From Cololabis saira (lineage: Eukaryota; Chordata; Actinopteri; Beloniformes; Belonidae), in NCBI RefSeq assembly GCF_033807715.1, contig NC_084590.1:38655505-38719504 (forward strand): a stretch of DNA of 64,000 bases, in the 5' to 3' direction. The notes beneath the pieces were generated by a model, which did not search any database, was not told the DNA's origin, and saw nothing but the letters and a program-made list of their open reading frames with translations. Positions 51,776-63,863 of this stretch are shown here, in pieces (the first letter of the stretch is position 1; each line of letters begins with the position of its first letter). Position numbers and translations under genes: made by a program.

Positions 51776-53195
51776 TATACTTCTGATTTAAAATTTTAAA
51801 AAAAGGCTACATTTGATGTTTAAAGGCAGTTTATATTTTCTAAATCTGGGCAAACAATGTGGCACCAGCATTAAAAAAAAGTAAAAGGAATTGAAAAGGC
51901 TCTAACTAATGTATTATTCTATAAACCGATACGTGGATTAGGCATGTGGGCTTCACAGAGAGCACACGTTTCTGAAGATGGCAAAAGTTTGATTTTTCCT
52001 GCGCTTTCCTTCCTGGAGTGTTTATCTCATATCTGCAGGTGGAGACCGGGGGGCTGATAGTCTCCCGTGTCTTCCTGATGCCTCTTTGTTCCCCAACACC
52101 TGACTGTCTTTTTCTCACTTCCCTATCACTCCACTGATCTCCAGAAGCACCTCTGCAAAGTCGGGGCTCTGTGATTACAGGCAGACAAGAGCGGAACTGA
52201 GAAAGCCGGCGTGATTACAAAACAGATGTTTTTTTCTTTTTTCATCGCATCAAAACACAGTGAGATAATAATTCAAGTGATTATGTGGCGTTCAGCTCAA
52301 CAGGACTTGATTGTAGGCTTTGAGTAGACATGAAATTATCATCATTTCAATGGTATATATCCCATATTAAGAAAACAAAAACTATTTATTTTCGGAGGAT
52401 TGTATTCATTTATTTGTTTCTGTTCGGCACGTTTTTTTTCTTAAGCTCCTGTTTAAATTTACGATCCTAGTCAATGAACCTCATCTTTGTGGATTCAGAA
52501 TCAATTTTCAATTATTTTCAAAGCATCACAACGTGTAACTACTTACCTTCCCCTTTTTTTCTCGTGCTTCTCGAGACAGTTTCAAGCATATTTACTGGGT
52601 CCACTCGTCTGCTTGAAGGTGGAGATAGCTTCTGTTTGGAAATTCTTCATATTGTTGCAGCTACAGGTCGTAACCTGAGAGCGTGCACAAGCCCTTTTTG
52701 ACCCATCCTGCCCACGAGTCCAGACCATAAAACTGCCCAAACAGCTGCTAAAAGTCCCCAGTCAGCTCTCGGGGTATTGTGACGTCTTCAAAACATAAAT
52801 ACTTTCCCATCGTTGATCTTAAATTACATTTTCACTGTCTTTATTGATGTATCTGACTCTATCTGTGTAAATCACGGCCATCTTTTTCACCTGCCATGTT
52901 TACTGCAGACATTATTGATTAATGTCCCTGTGGCTGTGGCTCAGTTATATACTGCTGCACTTACAACTGGATGATGAGGCATCCTGAGCCTGGATATTAG
53001 CAAGTATTGCATAGGATAAGATAAGGAAATTATTATTTGCTTTGGAACCAGCATCAGGTGAAAATAGTAAAGAATTAACAGTTAATAAAACCAATCTTTT
53101 AATTTCCATGTGATAGATAAATAGCATGTTCATACATTGATTCCATGCATTCTGATGGTGGTGTCAGTGGGTGAGAGCGGAGGATGTGTGCCTGC

Positions 53196-53927
53196 TAGGG
53201 CTGTTCGATTTTGCCCAAAAATAAAATCTTGATTTTTTTCTCTCAAAATCCGATTTTCGATTACGATTATTTTGTGAATTGACAAAAGGCAAAGAAATGA
53301 TTTCAAATATGCTGTTTTTTTATTGAACATTTGCCCCATTGGGCTTTAAGTTCAAACTTTGCTCTTATTAAACCGAAAATGAATGAATAAAGTGCAAAAC
53401 TCTGTAAAATAAGTTGAAAAAAAGTTTTAAAAAATATAATAAAATATAAAGTTTTATCTCTGAAAAAAAAAATCAGCAAATCTTGCAAACATACAGTAAG
53501 TTATATTTCCAATTAAATAAAACAAGACATTTTCTAATTAAACTAAACTGGGTCTTTGCATGCTAAATAATAATGCAACCCATGAAGGAGGTAGAGGTGT
53601 GTAATGTCAGTCATTACATTTGCTGTTCACATTTGCAAGTTTTTTGCAAGGAACACGAGCCGGTCTACCGCATCTGGCTTGAGGGATGCCCGGTGGCACG
53701 TTACAACGCCCCCTCCTACAATAAAGAGCCTCTCCGATGGGGCACTTGTCGCAGGTATTGAGAGGGATTTCCATCAATCATTAATATGGTATCAATCATT
53801 AATATGTGTGCAGACAAGGTAAAAAAAAAAAAAAAAAAAAAATCGATTTTAAGATTTTCACGTTTTAACATCGTTCTAATTACATAATCGCGATTACAAT
53901 TTAAAATCGATTAATCGAACAGCCCTA
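53196..53927. mobile_element. hAT-type element, 732 bp
   Basis: The ends TAGGGCTGTTCGATT and TTAATCGAACAGCCCTA are inverted repeats with a perfect 8-bp duplication GTGCCTGC (53188-53195, 53928-53935). It is AT-rich outside a GC-richer core at 53650-53760. I recognise no intact transposase. Confidence 0.93.
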
Positions 53928-56900
53928 GTGCCTGCCATTCAGCTGCTATGAGCACTTACTTGCCTGCGTAATCCATGTTTATACCTCAAGAGGTCAAGTC
54001 AATAAAAGATAAACTGGGAAATATTTTTACGCTACAGATTTGAGACTTCCTGCCATTCCTTCGCTTTCATTAGACATTCTCTGTGCATTTTCAATGACAG
54101 AAGGATCAGTGGATCATTGGATGAACTTCACTGACTCCCAGCCAGAATTAATGTGCTCCTCTTTTCATTCTTACTTTACGTGTAATCCGGCATTCTTTAC
54201 CACAAGCTCTCATGTGTGACAGTCAACGTCTTGCATACAGAACCATCTTCTTGACGGAGCATCCTTTTTGTGACCTTTATAGTTTTTGCCAAAGTCTGTC
54301 TATCAATCCCGAGCAATCCCTTGAACTTCGGTATGAGACGAGTAGGTTCCTGTACTCACATATATATATATATACACAAAAATGCACACATGCACTTATG
54401 TGTAAAGCAATACCTCCTAACGAGTAATGCGCTGTTGTCTGGGTTTGAATCTGCTGGCGAGCTGGGGCCATTCATTGTATTCGGTTGCCGTATTCTATCT
54501 GGGTCTACACAGGGTGCTTTAGTTTTCTCACAGTATACACATACAAACGTGTTCCCTTGGCCATGGAAATGAGGAGATACGAACTGTACCTGTGAAGGAT
54601 GAACCTCGTCTCTCTGCCAGAGCGCTCCAGTCGCCCGAATCTCTGAGCAGGGTGAAGAAGATACATAAAATCTAACAATCTTTCTAGCTACTACTGAATG
54701 GATGGAGGGTGAGGTACAAGTAGTTCATTTTGTCAGCAGAATTGGAGCCTCACCTCGGTCTTTATCACCACTCCTCTGAAAAAGGCTGTACGGCTCTTCA
54801 CTGCATGTACAGGAGGTGTTTGTTACTGGCCGAGCACCCGTTCCTGTCTGAGATCTCTCTCCTGAAACTCCCCAGGAGAGTTTTCAGCGGCTTCACAGGG
54901 CTCTCTGGTAATTACAAACACATACTCCTTATTTAGGACCAAAAACGGCAAACAAAGATGTTTTCTATCATGAAGTGGTGCACACCAAGCCTCTGACAAT
55001 TCATAGACTCAGTTTTGATGCAAGTCTTAAGCCTTTTTCCAGAATAAATGGAAATTAATTGCTCTAATTATCAATTTTGAGGACCTATGACATGGTAGGG
55101 AGTGTGTGTTTTCTTTTTAATCTAAGCATTAATCTGACTCATTAACAGAAAAATTCACCACTACAGGGCACATTTGTGATCAGCTTTAATGACACTGAAA
55201 TTGCCACCTTTGAATTTCAAGAAAATCCTGCATCTCATTTTTAGGGTAATATAACCAAATTTAATTCTGGTGGCTGGATTTGCCTCGATTTGCCTGAAGT
55301 AAAAATGTTACTAATGAACCAGAAAACAATGAGTTTACATGTAAAAAATAAAGAAAAATTAGTTTACATGTAAATGTAGGCTATTCTGATGTCATAATCT
55401 CCACATTTGTTTTGTTGTCTGGACTTTCAAAAAGAAGCAAATAAGCTCTAAAGAAAAATAAATTAAAAGTGTCCCTCAAAATCAGACATGCATGCATGGA
55501 TTTTCTCTGCATAAATGTGTCTCTTGTTGCAACTTCTCTCTAAAAGACGATAAAGTTTACGAGCTGTCCAAGCCGCCTACTTTAACATGGACAGCTGCAA
55601 TCTTTGAATACCTGCTATTTTCCCAGTGGCAGACCATCAAACAAGCTACATTATATCCCTGCAATTTCCACTCTGTTTTGTGCTTGCAATGGGTTTGGAC
55701 AAACTTGCCCTTTCTTGCAGAGGTAATTGCTGTTTGATATTGACTCTGCATCCGGGAAAGATGTTTTGGTGGTTCGGGCGCTGTGAGACATGATGATGCT
55801 TGTATAGCAGGACATGACTGCTGCATTTACAGTCTTGTGTCACTTGCCTGTAAATTTCACTCTGGTTCTGAGGTTGTGATTATGAGCTGTTTTAAAAGAT
55901 AGGTGTCGTGAATCCTGCAAACCCTGTGATTATGTCTCACCTGGAATCCTGTTCTTTCCAATATGAGCAGATGTCCAACACACTTAAGCGAAGCGCTGCT
56001 GACTTTAATCAACAGTCCTGAGACTCTCCGTCGGATGTCTGCTGCTGTCATCATATGTGCAGTTGCTGGATTTTTCGAATTAAACACGGAGCCAGTGAGA
56101 CGGGTTTTTTTTTCTTTTAGAGAAATTTGTCTGGCTGACGGTGGGCAGAAGAGCATTTCCAATGCTCAATTAATTCTCAGAGAAGCCACTTACCGCTGCA
56201 GAAATGTCATGCAAAGTTCACGTGATATCAAGCCAGCAGTGGCCTCTCTTTCTGCCATTTATCTCCCATACACATATATAAAACATGAAAGATATTTATT
56301 ATTCTACTGACCAACAGAAGGATTAGCAAAATGACTTCTGTAGATAGAAAGTGCTTTAGATACTAATTTCTCATTTCAAAGACTATTTTTATCAATATTT
56401 TTTTTATTGTTGTGCCAGTTAAGCTATGAGAATATTCATATTCTTATGTTGTAATCCTATAATGCACAGTTAAATTCAGAGTGTACATTTTCAAATATTG
56501 TAAGGTAAATAAACTGGGACAGACGCTGCTCCTCCATGAATGAAAGGAAACTAATTATGGGATGATAAATGAATCTGAATTACTGGGAGTCTGTAATAAA
56601 TAATAGCTAATTCTGTTCTCATTCTTATAAAAGGATTAAAATGCACGTTACTTTTTCTTTTTTTTTTTTTTTTTTTTACATTTTAAGGTAATGTGGATCA
56701 TCTCTGCTTACATTCATGTAATCATAGATGTGCTTTGAGGCGTCGAAAGCTGCTGCTGTGCTGATGGAGCCGGTGGTTTACCTTTCAGTTAATGGGTCTC
56801 AGGTCTTTGAAGCCCTCTGCTCGTCTGCTGCACAAACCTTATCTGATTACCGGACTAGTCCTACAGGGCCCTGAGTTCCTTGCTGCCAACCCCAGCCTCG

Positions 56901-58301
56901 TAGATCTGATTACTCCTCTAGGTAGGGTCCCGGTGCAGGCAGCCAAAACCATCTTTGTTTGATTTCTCTGCTGGGAGGGAGTCTGGCAGCTGCCGGCCTC
57001 CCGAAGCGCCACTTATTGTCCTACCCATACTCTTATGACAGATTAAAGCATAGAGGTTTTCTGCCCTTCGCTTCCACTAAAAAAGAAGCTGGATATTACA
57101 ACCACATACAGAACTAAAGGCCTTTGTATTTGGAAACTATAATAAACTTTAATAGCTAAAGCAGGCAGCTTTTAAACGTGTAATGCCTTCTCAAGACTCT
57201 AATTGCTTGGAAGAAAAATCTTCAATAGTGTTTCATAATAAACCTTTGTCCTGATCGGTAGTTGTGCCCGGCACCACCTTTGGATGACAGTTAATCACTG
57301 TTTATGACTTTCATTTTTCTTTAGTAGCTTGCTTTCACCAATTAAAATAATCACTGTGCACACCGGTGGGGATTTGTTTCTTGTGCATAAGTTGCTTAGT
57401 TTCCCCTTTTTCCATTTCCATACTGTGTGAGGAGAAGCAGCTAAGTACTATCTTATGGGTGCCTGCATGCATTGTCATGGAAACATCACCTCTGTGCATG
57501 GCAGTCAACTTTCACCTAATTTATTCACTGTTTGGTCACAGCTGCTTTCAAGAGAGCAAGGTTTTTAAAAAGTCAGCTGTATACCCCGATATTTATAACA
57601 GTAGTTTATTTATTCATTTATGGTAAAATTCGTTTTTTTTTTTTTTTTTTTGTGGATTGGATGCAACTTTGGCTGCCTCGATTTCTAATTTGCTTGCAGG
57701 GGACCACATACATAGAAGTCCAAGATCTAAAGTAACTATTTTCCAAAAAGCATGACATGTTGGACATCAGTGAAGCAGGACTGGTGCTTTAGGGGTTAAC
57801 GTGACAGTGGCTGAGTTTGGCTGCACTGGAATTTCAGCTCACAGAAGCACTTATTGCAGTCAGGCAGGCCCGGGCTGGCACTTGGAGCTTTACATCCCCC
57901 AGACCTCCTGTCAGTCCTCCTGTTTGCTTCTCAGACCCATCACTGTTGAAGTCAGCTCCACCACCAGGCTCATCCAGAAGACAACCAGGAAATCCACTTC
58001 TGCCTCGGGGGTTGCTTCTTGTCTTTTAATCCTTGTTGCAGTTTGAAAAGCCCCCCCCCCAAAACGCTGTGCCAGGAAGTTAGAAAGTGCTTTCAAGGTC
58101 TACAATTACAGCGTTAACTACTTGCTGCTGATTCAACGGAACTGATCCTCGTTTTTTTCTGTAATTACAGAATATCTGACAGAGTGTGCTGGCTATTGAA
58201 GATTCCACTCTGCAATTACATGAGACATTCAAATTTCCTGCGTTTGCTCTAATGTGTCGTTCCTCATCTCTTTATTCCACCCCTTCTGTCGCTGTTCCCA
58301 G

Positions 58302-58451
58302 ATCCCGTCTTCTACTTCGATAACACAGAATACCAGGTGGATGAGAGCGAAGGCTTCGTGGAGGTGCAGGTGTGGAGGACGGGCACTGATCTCTCCAAGG
58401 GAGGAACTGTCACTGTGCGATCCAGAAAGACAGATCCTGTCTCAGCTGAGG
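58302..58451 (+). CDS. frem2: frem2 exon 7: first half of Calx-beta 3
   Basis: A 150-nt phase 1-1 exon (residues 1953-2002) encodes [40 protein letters not shown] and KTDPVSAE. The acceptor is GCTGTTCCCAG and the donor GTACGT. Confidence 0.95.
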
Positions 58452-60071
58452 GTACGTGTCCTTGGTTTAAAAAAAAAAAAACAAAAAAAAAACCTGCTCC
58501 TCCAATGGCGTCAGCCTGTTCATGCTTTGATGAATTTAAATCACACAAAACAATAGGCTTAAGCCATCATCCTGTCAGTCTTTGTATTCCTGAGCTCAAC
58601 TGTGCAAGGAGATTTCCACTCTGGAAAAGCTGAGTGGATGACCTGGGGAATGTAAACATTGTTTTAGGTATGGGGGAAGAAAGGGCAGAGCTTCTTAGAT
58701 GAGATTTTCTCTTATAGGTGCTGCTAGACGTACACCTTGCTGTGAAGATAATGGTAGTCTGATTGGGGACAACATTTCTTTCTCTACAGCTTCTTCTACC
58801 TATTGCCCCACACAGTCATGTTCTCTTTCACAGCCTATAAATATCTGTTCTCCTGCCTGTACTATAAATGTAAAAGTGACTATTATATACTCAGATGAAG
58901 CATGAGTGGAAACTGAGACCACCTACTGTATATCAGGCCTATAAATACATGAAGAAGGGGCCTACGGGCAAAGGTATACAACTGGTTTTAGTAGTCACGT
59001 TTCCATTAACCCTGTATTTGCACACAGAAGGAAAACCTGTAAGAGAAACGGCTTCAATTTGAAAAAACTCCCAAATATCGCAAAAACCTTTTTACGCTTT
59101 TACAAGAAAGTTAACAAGAATCACGCTTATTTGAGAATTTTCTTTTGCAGAAAGTGTACTTTATTCTTTCTTTATTCTTTATTCTTTATTCGGATCCCCA
59201 TTAGCTTCCACTGTCGTGGTTGCTAATCTTCCTGGGGTCCACATAAAACATCACATAAACATACAATACAACATACAAAATAAACTGACACTTGTCAGTC
59301 TAAATCTAAGTACATTAAAAATGGCAATAATATAAAAATAGAGATATAAAAATAGAGAAACATTTGTCAAGCATCATGTACAAAAACATTGATTATTCTA
59401 ACTGTGTGGTCTCACTCATACATTTTTGTTTAATAGATCTTTTGAATAAATATTTGCTTTTGATACTTTTCATATTTGCAGGTAATGTGTTCCATTGTTG
59501 GGTGGCTCTATAAATAACAGATCTTTTAAGTATATCAGAAGTTGGTTTTGGAAGTGTCAAATAACCTAAGCTTACCTGTCTAGTATTATGATTATGCTTT
59601 AGACCAGCATTTAGTAACTGATCTCTAAAGAAATCTGGCTTCCCCTCAATCATTGCATTTCTGGAAAACTTTATGATACTACATGTACTGAAACGCAACT
59701 AGCGCTGCTGTAATCCATTACAACCTGGCAACATGTGGGTACTTGTGCCTTTCAAGCATGTAAAGACAAACATGAAAGTTAAACAAGAAACTGTTTTTAA
59801 AACTATAAAACATGATCAACGTATTTATATTTTCCAGAAAGCTAAAAGATTTTGAAGGAATGATTTACAGTAGATGAGCTTTCCAACTAACTATGCAGTC
59901 ACATGTTGTGTCAGCTTGCAAGTACAATAAGTTATTTGACATGAAACTCTCGATATCAAAGTGAGATCATACACTGTGGTCTTTGACAGGGATAAAGCTC
60001 TAAATCCTGTAAACGCTCTTTAAAATACATAATTTGAAACATGCATGACCTATATTGTGTTGTGTGCCCAG
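58452..60071. other. frem2 intron 7
   Basis: A 1,620-bp intron. A LINE 3' end occupies about 59157-59700. Otherwise there is an A-rich tract after the donor and nothing I recognise. Confidence 0.88.
59157..59700 (-). mobile_element. LINE 3' end
   Basis: The minus strand 59698-59393 encodes 101 residues ending a non-LTR reverse transcriptase ORF (NTRQVSLGYLTLPKPTSDIL, LKRSVIYRATQQWNTLPANM). The 3' UTR contains a GGACCCCAGGAAGA-like string and GGGGATCCGAATAAAG, and it ends in (AATAAAG)n, seen as TTTATTC repeats at about 59160-59195. It is heavily 5'-truncated. Confidence 0.8.
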
Positions 60072-60281
60072 CTGGCGTGGATTATGTGGGGATCAGCCGG
60101 AATCTGGACTTTGCACCAGGGGTCACCATGCAAACATTTCGCGTGACTATCCTTGATGATCTGGGCCAGCCGGCCCTTGAGGGTCCAGAGAAGTTTGAGC
60201 TGGTCCTCCGCATGCCCATGAACGGCATCCTCGGGGAGCCCGGCAAGACCAGCATCCTCATCAACGACTCCGTTTCTGACT
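60072..60281 (+). CDS. frem2: frem2 exon 8: second half of Calx-beta 3
   Basis: A 210-nt phase 1-1 exon (residues 2003-2072) encodes [40 protein letters not shown] and [20 protein letters not shown]. Its closeness to vertebrate FREM2 is among the clearest in the gene. The acceptor is GTGTGCCCAG and the donor GTGAGT. Confidence 0.96.
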
Positions 60282-60388
60282 GTGAGTGACAATCCCCCTC
60301 CTTGTGAACAAAATGTATTTAAACGGTACCACAGGTGACGTTTTAACCCCTGGTTTTGATGAGAATGGATGAAATGATTTTGTTCCAG

Positions 60389-60586
60389 TGCCGAGGGTGC
60401 AGTTCCGCGATGCCGTGTATGTGGGTGATGAGAGCTCAGGACAGATCTCCGCCACCGTCTACCGTAGTGGTGACATCAGCTACAAGTCCACGGTGCGCTG
60501 CTACAGCCGGCAGGGCACAGCACAAGTCATGATGGACTTCACTGAGAGGCCCAACACAGATGCCTCCATCATCACCTTCCTGCCAG
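60389..60586 (+). CDS. frem2: frem2 exon 9: first half of Calx-beta 4
   Basis: A 198-nt phase 1-1 exon (residues 2073-2138) encodes [40 protein letters not shown] and [18 protein letters not shown]. The acceptor is TGTTCCAG. The donor CCAG|GTGTTG matches the consensus poorly after GTG, but the junction with exon 10 (FLP-G-EIEKP) agrees with the family. The preceding intron is only 107 bp. Confidence 0.93.
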
Positions 60587-60695
60587 GTGTTGTAGCACAA
60601 TTCAACATACCGCATGTTCCTTTGCATTGATTGTGCTTCCTTACTTAAGTGTATGAGGACATGTGCAAGGATTTCATTTCATTTGACTCTTTTAG

Positions 60696-60860
60696 GAGAG
60701 ATTGAGAAACCTTGTTTGTTGGTGCTGGTTGATGACATGGAACACGAGGAGGAGGAAGAGCTGCGTCTGGTATTGGGAAGCCCCAAGAGTGAATCTCCGT
60801 TTGGAGCATCTATTGGGAAGCAGAACGAAACGCTGATCAAAATAAAAGATAATGCAGACA
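60696..60860 (+). CDS. frem2: frem2 exon 10: second half of Calx-beta 4
   Basis: A 165-nt phase 1-1 exon (residues 2139-2193) encodes [20 protein letters not shown] and [20 protein letters not shown]. The acidic run HEEEEEL corresponds to the Ca2+-ligand loop of the domain. The acceptor is CTCTTTTAG and the donor GTAAGA. The preceding intron is 109 bp. Confidence 0.95.
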
Positions 60861-60974
60861 GTAAGAACCTTTGCTTTGTTTTATTGATTCTTACAATAGT
60901 CCTGCTTAATGGAGTTGTGTGGAAATGTTTAGTTAACATAGACACATTAAATTAGGTCAGATCTAAAAAAAAAA

Positions 60975-62935
60975 AAAAGGGTCCCAAAAAAAAGTTTGGA
61001 TATTGTTTAAAATGTAAATAGAAAACAAAATGCAATGTTTTGCAACTCCTATAAAGTCATATTTTATTTGCAGCAGTAGCTACATATAAAACATATCAAA
61101 TGTTGAATGTGAGACATTAGAACATTTAATGTAAAATATCATCCCATTTTTGATTTGAAAGCAGTAGAACATCACCAAAAGAAAAATAGAAAGAAAGAAA
61201 TGAGAAAGCCTGGGACATGGGCAAGATAAGGCTGGAAAGGTGTGCTGGATGAAAAAGAAACACCTACACAGCAAAATCACTGGTGTTCAATTTCAACATT
61301 AGAAAACCTGTTGTGTATACGTGTCCACTCTTTTGAGTGTTATTTTAACACTTTAAAAAAAGTAAATTATCTTACACTGAAGCAAAGTTACTCCAACACT
61401 GTATGGCAGGGCTATTCAATTGGCGGCCCGCGGGCCACATGCGGCCCGCCAAGAGCTTTTATGTGGCCCCCGGTCATATTTCAAAAAAGGGGGTGTTTGT
61501 TGAAATTTTTTTTTTTTTTTTTTTTAATAATATTTTTATAACTGGCTACTATGGACTGAAATGCTTGTGCTCAATGCTTAATATAATATTCAAATAAGGA
61601 AATCTTAGTGGAAAGGGGTGCTTTGTCATTATGGCGTGTTTTATTAAAAATAGGTCAATATCAATTTCATTAAGTTTGCACAATGCATGGTTTCAAAATG
61701 AACTTGCATTCAAAATAATATTTCTTTATCTGAATATTATATTTAACATTCACAATTACTAAATCTGGAGACAATTAATACATAATTCATATGTAAACTA
61801 GATATATTCAAATGTATAATACAAATGTATTATATTTACATAAGTCATCGTCTTTGAGTGCAAAATACATTTTGAAAACCCCCACATTTTCAAATTGTGC
61901 GGCCCTCTCCATACAGTCCTTTTGCAGATGTGGCCCCCGGCCGAATCTAGTTGAATACCCCTGCTGTATGGTGTCTGTGCGACCAAAAAGCTCACAGTTT
62001 GGCTCAGGTAGCTAACCACCAGGCTAAAATACTATTGGTATTTGTATATGGAATATTTCAACACAAATCTAGGTAAATGATATATTTTCAGGCAAATCGT
62101 CGTAGCAGCAACGTAAAGTGAAAGCGTTTCTGCACCGGAAGTTCAGGTGTGGTCAGTTTAACACTGCAGGTGTTGGAGAACATGTCACACCCGAAATATA
62201 CATTAACCCTGATGAAATTTACTCTGAAAGTGTTACTTTTAATCTAAGTAGTATGAAGGGTAATATCTACAAATTATGAAACAATTTCAGAATAATGTTC
62301 CCCAGTGCACAGAACACAAAACCATCAAAAGGCTCAGAGAGTCTGGAGAAATCAAGGCCAACAATTAATAATGGAAACCTGAAATCTCTTGGCCCCCTGG
62401 GACCACTGTTTTAAAAACAGCCCTGGAAATTACTGTGTGGGTTTTGGAGAACACTTCTGGAAAGCTGTGCCATCCAAAAATGCCGCTTTAGGCTTTTTTT
62501 TTTCATGCAAAGTGATCATCCACAAATGCTGCCGTCAAACAAAGGGAAATTTGAAATTCAAATCTAGATGTTTCACTGACTGAAAATGTTTGGCACATCA
62601 TAAAATGAAGATGTGTCGAAGAAGATCCAGGAATATTAAGCACCTTAATATATAATAATAACGGGACAACAGTCCCCAAACAGAAATCCAGAAACTAGTC
62701 TTATCAGTTCCCGGACCTGGATGGACTGTTGTAAAAAGACGTAGGGATGCTACGCAGGAGTAGAAACTGCCCTGTTCCAACTTTTTTGAGATGATTCCCA
62801 CCAAATCTTTAATGACCTTTAATTTCCTTAAAATGGTACATTTCCTCAATTAAAATATTCAATATTGTCTGCGTTATATTATGAATAAAATATGTGTTTA
62901 TTAGTTCACAGACCATTTTATTTTGTTTGAATTCA
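60975..62935. mobile_element. Degenerate DNA transposon with long inverted repeats
   Basis: The left end (AAACAAAATGCAATG..., 61024 on; GTCCCAAAAAAAAGTTTGG, 60981 on) pairs imperfectly over about 200 bp with the right end (CTGTTCCAACTTTTTTGAG near 62770; ATTTTATTTTGTTT near 62930). The middle (62280-62760) resembles a dispersed fish family I recall as Tc1/mariner-like, with AAAGCTGTGCCATCC and ATGTGTCGAAGAAGATCCAG. Its frames are broken. Edges are approximate. Confidence 0.5.
61407..61963. mobile_element. hAT-type element, 557 bp
   Basis: The ends CAGGGCTATTCAATTGGCGG and the right-hand TTGAATACCCCTG are inverted with mismatches. The 8-bp duplication CTGTATGG (61399-61406, 61964-61971) is exact. 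GGCCCGCGGGCC near the left end is typical of this family. It is non-autonomous. Confidence 0.93.
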
Positions 62936-62992
62936 GACTAGGGCTGTGCGATATGTGTGGCTGTGTAAATAACTCGTAACTCGCTTTTTCAG

Positions 62993-63175
62993 GGTCAATT
63001 ATTAGTTTCGGGGAGACCAAATTTAGCGTGAATGAGCCTAAGGAAAATGGCCAGGTCTCCGTGGTGAAGATCCCTGTGTTCCGTGTTGGAGACACTTCCA
63101 AGGTGTCCGTTGTCAGAGTTCACACCAAAGATGGATCTGCTGCCTCTGGAGAGGACTACCATCCCATCTCTGAGG
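62993..63175 (+). CDS. frem2: frem2 exon 11: first half of Calx-beta 5
   Basis: A 183-nt phase 1-1 exon (residues 2194-2254) encodes [40 protein letters not shown] and [19 protein letters not shown] is the domain's acidic signature. The acceptor is GCTTTTTCAG and the donor GTAAAT. Confidence 0.96.
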
Positions 63176-63273
63176 GTAAATAATATAACAATAACTGCCT
63201 TTTTTTAATCAGACCTCCAGACCTCTGTCATTTTCTGAAAAAAAATATGTCTGTGTCTCTCTTTTCTCCGCAG

Positions 63274-63404
63274 AAATTGTGTTCAGACAGGGTGAAACAG
63301 AGCACTACGTGGAGGTGGAGATTTTATATGACGGAGTCAGAGAAATGAGGGAGGCCTTCACTGTCCACCTGAAGCCCGATGAGAACATGGTGGCAGAAAC
63401 AAAG
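63274..63404 (+). CDS. frem2: frem2 exon 12: second half of Calx-beta 5
   Basis: A 131-nt exon, phase 1 to phase 0 (residues 2255-2298), encodes [20 protein letters not shown] and [20 protein letters not shown]. It is the first exon in the series that leaves phase 1. The acceptor is TTCTCCGCAG and the donor GTGGGA. The flanking introns are 98 and 85 bp. Confidence 0.95.
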
Positions 63405-63489
63405 GTGGGAGTCAACCACACTTGTATTCATAATACCACTTCCCTCCCCGTTTACATCTTTCAAACTGCTTTTGTTCCTCAACCCACAG

Positions 63490-63645
63490 ATGAGCAAAGC
63501 TATCATCTATATTGAAGAGAGCGACAGCATGGCAGATGTGACCTTTCCCTCCGTACCAAGAGTGGTTTCTCTGTTTCATTATGACGACGTCGACAGGACC
63601 AGAGACTCTCAGCCGATGGCCGGATACCCCGTCGTTTGTATCACT
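63490..63645 (+). CDS. frem2: frem2 exon 13: end of Calx-beta 5 and linker
   Basis: A 156-nt phase 0-0 exon (residues 2299-2350) encodes [33 protein letters not shown] and [10 protein letters not shown]. The acceptor is CAACCCACAG and the donor GTATGT. In the family the next exon begins the region leading to the transmembrane segment (ACNPKYxDY-like). It is not in the window, so roughly the last quarter of the protein is missing. Confidence 0.95.
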
Positions 63646-63675
63646 GTATGTACATACTTACTGCTTATCACTCTC

Positions 63676-63860
63676 TGATCGGAAAAAGAAACTTTATAAC
63701 ATACATGTTTGAGATGACGACAGCAGGAACTAATATTAAAAAGAGATGTACATCAATTAAGGCTAGAGAAATTTGGAATAGTTGTAATAACAACCTAAAA
63801 ATGTGTAGTTCTATCTTCAAGTTTAAGGAAATGTTAAGAAAATACTGTAAATAAATATAA
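63676..63860 (+). mobile_element. Probable LINE C-terminal tail
   Basis: The plus strand reads TTAGTNIKKRCTSIKAREIW, then NSCNNNLKMCSSIFKFKEML and RKYCK before a stop and AATAAATATAAAA. This is the usual form of the last residues of a non-LTR reverse transcriptase (REIWN-SxxxxxKFKxxL). The fragment is short and the family is not assigned. Confidence 0.5.
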
Positions 63861-63863
63861 AAC

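Larger units (their letters stand above)
51334..58301. other. frem2 intron 6
   Basis: A 6,968-bp intron. It holds a probable TTAA element (51436-51775) and a hAT element (53196-53927). Stretches 51780-53190 and 53940-58300 contain scattered poly-T and poly-C tracts but no exon or repeat I can name. Confidence 0.85.
60861..62992. other. frem2 intron 10
   Basis: A 2,132-bp intron, nearly all of it a degenerate DNA transposon (about 60975-62935) with a hAT element inserted at 61407-61963. Confidence 0.8.
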
